A stretch of DNA of 64,000 nucleotides from CAVVSD01 sp963837655 (GTDB taxonomy: Bacteria; Actinomycetota; Thermoleophilia; Solirubrobacterales; Solirubrobacteraceae), in the NCBI GenBank assembly GCA_963837655.1, contig CAWIOK010000002.1, positions 372,001 to 436,000 of the forward strand, written 5' to 3'. The notes beneath the pieces are model-generated. The model was given only the letters and a program-made list of their open reading frames with translations, did no database searches and was not told the DNA's origin. Positions 60,229 to 64,000 of the stretch are shown one piece after another (position 1 is the stretch's first letter; the number at the start of each line of letters is the position of its first letter). Both the position numbers and the translations under genes were made by a program.

Positions 60229-61475
60229 CGGAGGACCACCGGGCGATCGACGAGGTCGAACTCGGGCATGATCTCGGTGGCGAACAGGTCGACCTGCTCG
60301 AGCAGGGTGTCGTCGTCGACCAGGCCCCACGGCAGGTGCCAGACGAGGTACTCGGTGCCGGCGTCGACGATCGTCTCGATGCGGCGCTTCACGTCATCGA
60401 GGACGCCGCCGATGATCATGTCGGAGCTGACGAGGCGCTCGCCGACGGACTCGCCGGGCGCGGGCACGGGCCCCGTCTCGCCGGGGCGTCGGAAGTTCTC
60501 GAGGAAGCCGAACGTCTGGTACCAATCGGTCCAGATCGCCCGGTTCATCCGCTCGGTCATGTCGGCCAGCTGGCTGCGGCTCTTGCAGATCTGGATGCTG
60601 CGCACGAGCCCCGTGCTCTCACCGGGCGCCAGGTCGCGACCCACGCTCGCAGCTACCTCGCGATAGCCGCGCGCCAGCTCGAACGCGCGCGCGTCGGGCG
60701 TGGTGAGCATCGTCGGGATCACGCCGTTGCGTGCCGCCCAGTCGACGGTCCTCGCGCTCGTGGAGTTCGCCTGGAAGAGCGGCGGGTGTGGCCGTTGGTA
60801 GGGAGCGGGAACGACGCTCACGCCGACCACCGTCCCGTTCTCGTCGACCTCGCCCGGTGTGCCGTGGCGGCGGGTGAACTCCGCGGGCGGCCAGTCCTCG
60901 ATCCCGGTGTCGTACGGGTACGGCACCTCGTAGTGCGGGCCCTTGTACTGGAGGAGGTCGTCGGTCCACGCCGCCTTCATCACGCGGAAGTGCTCGCTGA
61001 ACAGGCGGCGGTTGCGCGCGTCCGCATCGCGGTCGGAGCGCGACGAGGTCTCCGCGCCCATGTGCTGGCCGAGCACGTCGACCCAGCGGTGCTGGTAGCC
61101 GCGGGCCAGCCCCACGAAGAAGCGACCCTCCAGCATGTGGTCGATCATCGCGCACCGCTCGGCCAGTCGGATCGGGTCGTGGGCGGGCAGCACGAAGCCG
61201 AGCTGCCCGTGGCGCAGGCGCGTGGTCTTGCGCCCCAGATGGAGGTTGTAGAGCCCCGGGTCTGGGGAGAGCTCGATGCCCTCCGAGTGGAAGTGATGCT
61301 CGGTGTGCGACAGCCCCCAGTAGCCCAGCTCGTCGAGCCGGGCGGCGAGCACGTCAAGGCTCGCCAGCAGCTCCTGGAAGACGTCGCGGTTGCGTCCGAT
61401 CGGCCGGCGGGCGGGGTCAGCGACCGGATCGCCCGCCGACGGATAGACCTGGACGATGACCTTGGTCTGCGTCAT
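60225..61475 (-). CDS. LLM-class flavin-dependent oxidoreductase of the azole-peptide cluster
   Basis: 416 residues, luciferase-like TIM barrel (GYWGLSHTEHHFHSEGIELS, RLRHGQLGFVLPAHDPIRLAERC, LEGRFFVGLARGYQHRWVDV). It is a monooxygenase or reductase using FMNH2 or F420. It is placed between the precursor and the YcaO gene and coupled to the latter, so it probably modifies the peptide or an attached group. It is only distantly similar to the frameshifted LLM at 34.5 kb. It begins 31 bp after the precursor stop. Confidence 0.87.
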   Translation of the reverse strand: MTQTKVIVQVYPSAGDPVADPARRPIGRNRDVFQELLASLDVLAARLDELGYWGLSHTEHHFHSEGIELSPDPGLYNLHLGRKTTRLRHGQLGFVLPAHDPIRLAERCAMIDHMLEGRFFVGLARGYQHRWVDVLGQHMGAETSSRSDRDADARNRRLFSEHFRVMKAAWTDDLLQYKGPHYEVPYPYDTGIEDWPPAEFTRRHGTPGEVDENGTVVGVSVVPAPYQRPHPPLFQANSTSARTVDWAARNGVIPTMLTTPDARAFELARGYREVAASVGRDLAPGESTGLVRSIQICKSRSQLADMTERMNRAIWTDWYQTFGFLENFRRPGETGPVPAPGESVGERLVSSDMIIGGVLDDVKRRIETIVDAGTEYLVWHLPWGLVDDDTLLEQVDLFATEIMPEFDLVDRPVVLR

Positions 61476-61505
61476 CGCGTCACAGCGGTTGAACTGCCGG
61501 GGTGG

Positions 61506-61835
61506 TCAGAGGATCTCGTCGCTGGCTGCACCGGTGCAGCAGCAGCATGCGGAGCAGCCACCTGCGACGGTCTCGAGCTCTGAGTCGCTGAGCTCGCCGC
61601 TGGGCTTCGGCGGGATCGCGACCGTGTAGGTCGCGTTGGTGCCGTGCCCCTGGATGTGCCAGTCACCCATCTGGGCGTTGGGGTCCTCGACGACCTGCAC
61701 GTGGAAGGCGTCGAGCTCGGTGATGCCGTACGAGTCCATGATGGGCTTTGGCTCGTTCTTGAGCTGCGTCATGAAGGCGTCGTCCGACCACGCCTTGGCG
61801 ATGATCTTCGACCAGGCCTGCGAAACGTCTTGCAC
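61506..61835 (-). CDS. NHLP-leader azole peptide precursor (RiPP)
   Basis: 109 residues from GTG 61835, with TAGGAG 6 bp upstream. Residues 1-90 are a nitrile-hydratase-alpha-like leader (IIAKAWSDDAFMTQLKNEPK, DSYGITELDAFHVQVVED). The leader ends ELSDSELETVAGG, a double-Gly C39 site after residue 93. The core is CSACCCCTGAASDEIL: five Cys, four of them consecutive, with one Thr and two Ser available for heterocycles. It is the first gene of a leftward set with the cyclodehydratase, dehydrogenase and exporter. The precise product is unknown. Confidence 0.93.
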   Translation of the reverse strand: MQDVSQAWSKIIAKAWSDDAFMTQLKNEPKPIMDSYGITELDAFHVQVVEDPNAQMGDWHIQGHGTNATYTVAIPPKPSGELSDSELETVAGGCSACCCCTGAASDEIL

Positions 61836-62008
61836 AGTGACTCCTACGGGAGATGCGGCGGCGAGCGCGCCCGACGACGCGCTCCTCGGCGGGCGCCAAT
61901 TCGTGGCAACCCGCACGTCTCGACCACTATGGCCCCCTCGACTGAGCGGTGCGCCGGTCCATCGGGAGGGCTCAAGTCCGAGGGTCCGCCCGCCGATACA
62001 GGCTGCCT
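61836..62008. other. Divergent control region of the azole-peptide cluster
   Basis: 173 bp between the precursor start and a secreted glycosidase-like gene. TTGCCA and a nearby partly palindromic TTGCCACGAATTGGCG segment (about 61890-61905) are the only features noticed. No confident promoter or regulator box could be assigned. Confidence 0.4.
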
Positions 62009-62977
62009 GTGAGCTCCCCCCTCAGGCTCATCGTCTTCGTCGTCCTCGCACTCGGCACCCTCGCGCCGGCGTTCCTCGCGATCGCCGACCGCGCCGACGC
62101 GGACACGCGGCTGCACCCGGTCACCGGGAAGCTGCACACGAAGGTCGGCGTCGCCGACCAGAAGAAGGACATGTTCGAGGACGACCGGTTCCTCGGCCTC
62201 GGCGTCAAGTACGCGCGGCGCTCGGTGAGCTGGGACGTCACGCGCGACCCGCGGCTGACCAAGGACCTCGACGACTGGCTGCAGGCGGCCCGAACGGCGC
62301 ACGTCGAGCCGCTCATCACCTTCGCCCGCTCCGCGCGCCCCGGCCGCCGGCGCGTCCAGCCGACCGCCCAGCAGTACGAGCGCGAGGTCCGCGCCTTCAA
62401 GCGCAAGTGGCCGTGGGTGCGCGCGTTCTCGACGTGGAACGAGGTCAACCTCCCCGGCGAGGGTCCCGCGAACAACCCCAAGCTCGTCGGCAGCTACTAC
62501 CGGACCCTCAAGCGCACGTTCCCGACCTCGAAGGTCCTCGCGGCCGATCTGCTCGACCTCCCGAGCATGGTCACGTGGGTGAAGCGCTTCCAGAAGGTCA
62601 ACCGCATCCAGCCCAAGTACTGGGGCCTGCACAACTACGTGACCGCCAACCGCTTCCAGGTCGAGCGCACCAAGCGGTTGCTGCAGGCCACGAAGGGCGA
62701 GATCTGGATCACCGAGGTCGGTGGCCTGGTCGCGCGGCGCAACCGGACGCTCATCAAGCTGCCGCAGGGCAAGGCCCACGCAGCGCAGGTGACCCGCTTC
62801 ATCTTCGACAAGCTCGCGCGGCTCGACAAGCGCATGGCGCGCGTCTACGCGTACCACTGGGACTCGTCGAGCAACCGCGACACGTGGGACTCGGCGTTCG
62901 TCGGGCCCGACGACAAGGCGCGGCCGGCCCTCGCCGTGTTCCGCCGGGTGCTCGGGGCGATCCGCCCGGCGAACTAG
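62009..62977 (+). CDS. Secreted clan-A glycoside hydrolase-like protein
   Basis: 322 residues from GTG 62009. A signal peptide (LRLIVFVVLALGTLAPAFLA) is followed by a (beta/alpha)8-type domain. Two Glu residues fit the clan GH-A acid/base and nucleophile: E145 in TWNEVN and E236 in IWITEVGG. The substrate is unknown and catalysis is inferred from these motifs only. It is divergent from the peptide precursor; its stop shares CTAG with the anti-sigma gene. Confidence 0.78.
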   Translation: MSSPLRLIVFVVLALGTLAPAFLAIADRADADTRLHPVTGKLHTKVGVADQKKDMFEDDRFLGLGVKYARRSVSWDVTRDPRLTKDLDDWLQAARTAHVEPLITFARSARPGRRRVQPTAQQYEREVRAFKRKWPWVRAFSTWNEVNLPGEGPANNPKLVGSYYRTLKRTFPTSKVLAADLLDLPSMVTWVKRFQKVNRIQPKYWGLHNYVTANRFQVERTKRLLQATKGEIWITEVGGLVARRNRTLIKLPQGKAHAAQVTRFIFDKLARLDKRMARVYAYHWDSSSNRDTWDSAFVGPDDKARPALAVFRRVLGAIRPAN

Positions 62978-63243
62978 CCCTCCTCGCGCAGCTCGCGGAA
63001 CGCCTTCAGCAGCGTCGCCTGCGTTGCGGGATCGGCGGCCGGGATCTCGGTCTCCGGCAGCGTCGCAGCGATCTTGTGGATGTCGTCGAGGTAGCCGGTG
63101 CAGCCGTCGCACCCCGCCAGATGCGTCTCGAAGCGGGTCCGCTGGTCGGGCGGCAGCGCGTCCTCGAGGTAGTCGGTGACCAGCTCCACGAACTCGCGGC
63201 AGGCGAGCGGGTTCTCGCGGCGCCATGGGCGGCGCAGGCGCAT
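62974..63243 (-). CDS. Small zinc anti-sigma factor (zf-HC2)
   Basis: 89 residues. C15 and the ZAS motif H41-x3-C45-x2-C48 (HLAGCDGC) form the zinc site. There is no transmembrane segment, so it is a soluble anti-sigma factor, perhaps redox-sensing. The ATG overlaps the sigma stop by one base (TGATG), so it is the partner of the ECF sigma gene upstream. Confidence 0.88.
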   Translation of the reverse strand: MRLRRPWRRENPLACREFVELVTDYLEDALPPDQRTRFETHLAGCDGCTGYLDDIHKIAATLPETEIPAADPATQATLLKAFRELREEG

Positions 63244-63860
63244 CAGGCCGCGTCTCCCACGATCGGCTCCAAGGTCGCGCGCACGCGTGCGCGCGCCCGG
63301 TGCAGGAGCACGCGCTGGTTGCCGGGGGTCAGGTCGAGCAGCTCACACACCTCCTCGGAGGGTAGGCCCGCGAGGTCGCGCAGGGTCATGACCGTGCGCT
63401 GCGCGTCCGGCAGCGCCTCGACCGCGTTGAGCAGCTGACCGCGCAGCTCCTGGGTCAGGAGCCGGTGCTCCGGGTCGGTCGCGAGACGACGTGGGGGCGC
63501 GGCCCACATGTCGTCGGCGCCGAAGCGGGAGGGGTCGACCGTCGGCCCCTCACCGGCGGCGTCCGCGGCCAGGGTGGAGAACGGGATCGTCCGCGCCTCG
63601 CGGACCGCGCGGCTGCGTGCGCGGTTCGCGAGGATGTGGAAGATCCACGTCTGCAGCGAGGAGCGTCCCTCGAAGGCATCCAGGCCGCGGATCACGGCGA
63701 GCCACGTGTCCTGGACGACCTCCTCGGCCACCGCCTCGGTGCGCACGAAGGACCGCGCGACGAAGCGCAGCGCCCCGTCGTGGCGCGCGACCAACTCGGC
63801 GAACGCGGGCTCGTCCCCGGATCGCAGCCGTCCGAGCAGCTCGGTCTCGTCGGGTGCCAG
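63243..63860 (-). CDS. ECF RNA polymerase sigma factor, probable CTG start
   Basis: About 205 residues. Sigma-2 (ETELLGRLRSGDEPAFAELV, AEEVVQDTWLAVIRGLDAF) and sigma-4 (LPDAQRTVMTLRDLAGLPSE, LDLTPGNQRVLLHRARARV) regions are clear. The frame upstream of TTG 63794 still encodes conserved sigma-2 sequence back to a TAG, and the only possible start there is CTG 63860. With TTG 63794 part of sigma-2 would be lost. It is coupled to the anti-sigma gene. Confidence 0.85.
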   Translation of the reverse strand: MAPDETELLGRLRSGDEPAFAELVARHDGALRFVARSFVRTEAVAEEVVQDTWLAVIRGLDAFEGRSSLQTWIFHILANRARSRAVREARTIPFSTLAADAAGEGPTVDPSRFGADDMWAAPPRRLATDPEHRLLTQELRGQLLNAVEALPDAQRTVMTLRDLAGLPSEEVCELLDLTPGNQRVLLHRARARVRATLEPIVGDAA

Positions 63861-63874
63861 AGCGCGACGCTACC

Positions 63875-64000
63875 TCAGGCGGCCGGCGCGATGTTGTGGT
63901 TGAGGCGGAACACGTTGTCGGGGTCGTAGGTCGCCTTCACGCGGCGCAGCCGGGCGAGGTTGCGGCCCAGCGCCGTGTCCGCCCCCACGTCCGGCGACGC
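63875..64000 (-). CDS. BBE-type FAD-linked oxidase, C-terminal end only
   Basis: The last 41 codons are visible; the rest lies beyond the window. The sequence NLARLRRVKATYDPDNVFRL is the berberine-bridge C-terminal signature. It is a second BBE-type oxidase in addition to the gene at 27.2 kb. It ends 15 bp from the sigma gene's putative start on the same strand. Confidence 0.85.
   Translation of the reverse strand, partial: ASPDVGADTALGRNLARLRRVKATYDPDNVFRLNHNIAPAA

Noticed and set aside
61836..61916. Longer version of the azole-peptide precursor starting at 61916
   Set aside because: The extra residues do not resemble the nitrile-hydratase leader, and TAGGAG is correctly placed for GTG 61835.

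Overview
The window is uniformly G+C-rich, carries a complete set of coenzyme F420 biosynthesis genes, F420/flavin-type enzymes, ECF sigma/zinc anti-sigma pairs and many 4-base gene overlaps. This fits a high-GC actinobacterium. The gene repertoire and protein style suggest class Thermoleophilia (Conexibacter/Solirubrobacter relatives), but that placement is inference. I see no transposase, phage gene, CRISPR array or replication origin. The only gene-free stretches are short (under 200 bp).

Layout. 0-9 kb: end of an exonuclease/UvrC-like gene, YgfZ, an Nramp metal transporter, a lipoprotein divergent from an ECF sigma/anti-sigma pair, an orphan solute-binding lipoprotein and fbiC. 9-13 kb: a leftward run STAS-cofD-cofC-cofE that with fbiC completes F420 assembly, then a photolyase. 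13-21 kb: an acyl-CoA ligase / flavin hydroxylase / inositol-phosphatase-like operon, an SDR and an F420-type PPOX protein, two tRNAs, and an AlkZ-like glycosylase / Ohr / BI-1 operon. 21-29 kb: a collapsed GMC oxidoreductase, two large LuxR-type regulators, two hydrolases (one internally deleted), a BBE-type flavoenzyme and a tRNA-Trp. 28.7-42 kb: accessory aromatic-type catabolism (VOC protein, GST, dihydroxyphthalate-decarboxylase-like protein), a Ca2+/H+ antiporter, a DyP peroxidase with an encapsulin-targeting tail, a TetR gene followed by a perfect operator, a hydrolase/LLM pair (LLM frameshifted), a ferredoxin-reductase-like flavoprotein, a cyclodeaminase-NMO fusion and a SufR-like regulator. 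42-49.8 kb: a second catabolic island under an IclR regulator, with a monooxygenase-esterase fusion, two decaying genes, an SDR, a PTE-family lactonase and a ThDP enzyme; a ~38-bp control element occurs twice.

49.8-61.8 kb is the most notable system: a leftward, almost completely overlapping gene set for a ribosomally made, azole-modified peptide (TOMM/LAP type). It has a nitrile-hydratase-leader precursor with a Cys-rich 16-residue core, an LLM flavoenzyme, a fused leader-binding/YcaO cyclodehydratase, a SagB-type dehydrogenase, an HlyD adaptor, a C39 peptidase-ABC exporter, a second NHLM-type ABC protein, and a translationally coupled carotenoid-oxygenase-family enzyme. The right end holds a secreted glycosidase-like protein, another ECF sigma/anti-sigma pair and the end of a BBE-type oxidase.

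Recurring architectural features: five convergent gene pairs end on one shared CTAG (both stops in four bases); several starts appear to be non-AUG, including CTG inside CTGA junctions; and at least four genes show recent decay (frameshift or internal deletion), all in the accessory half of the window.
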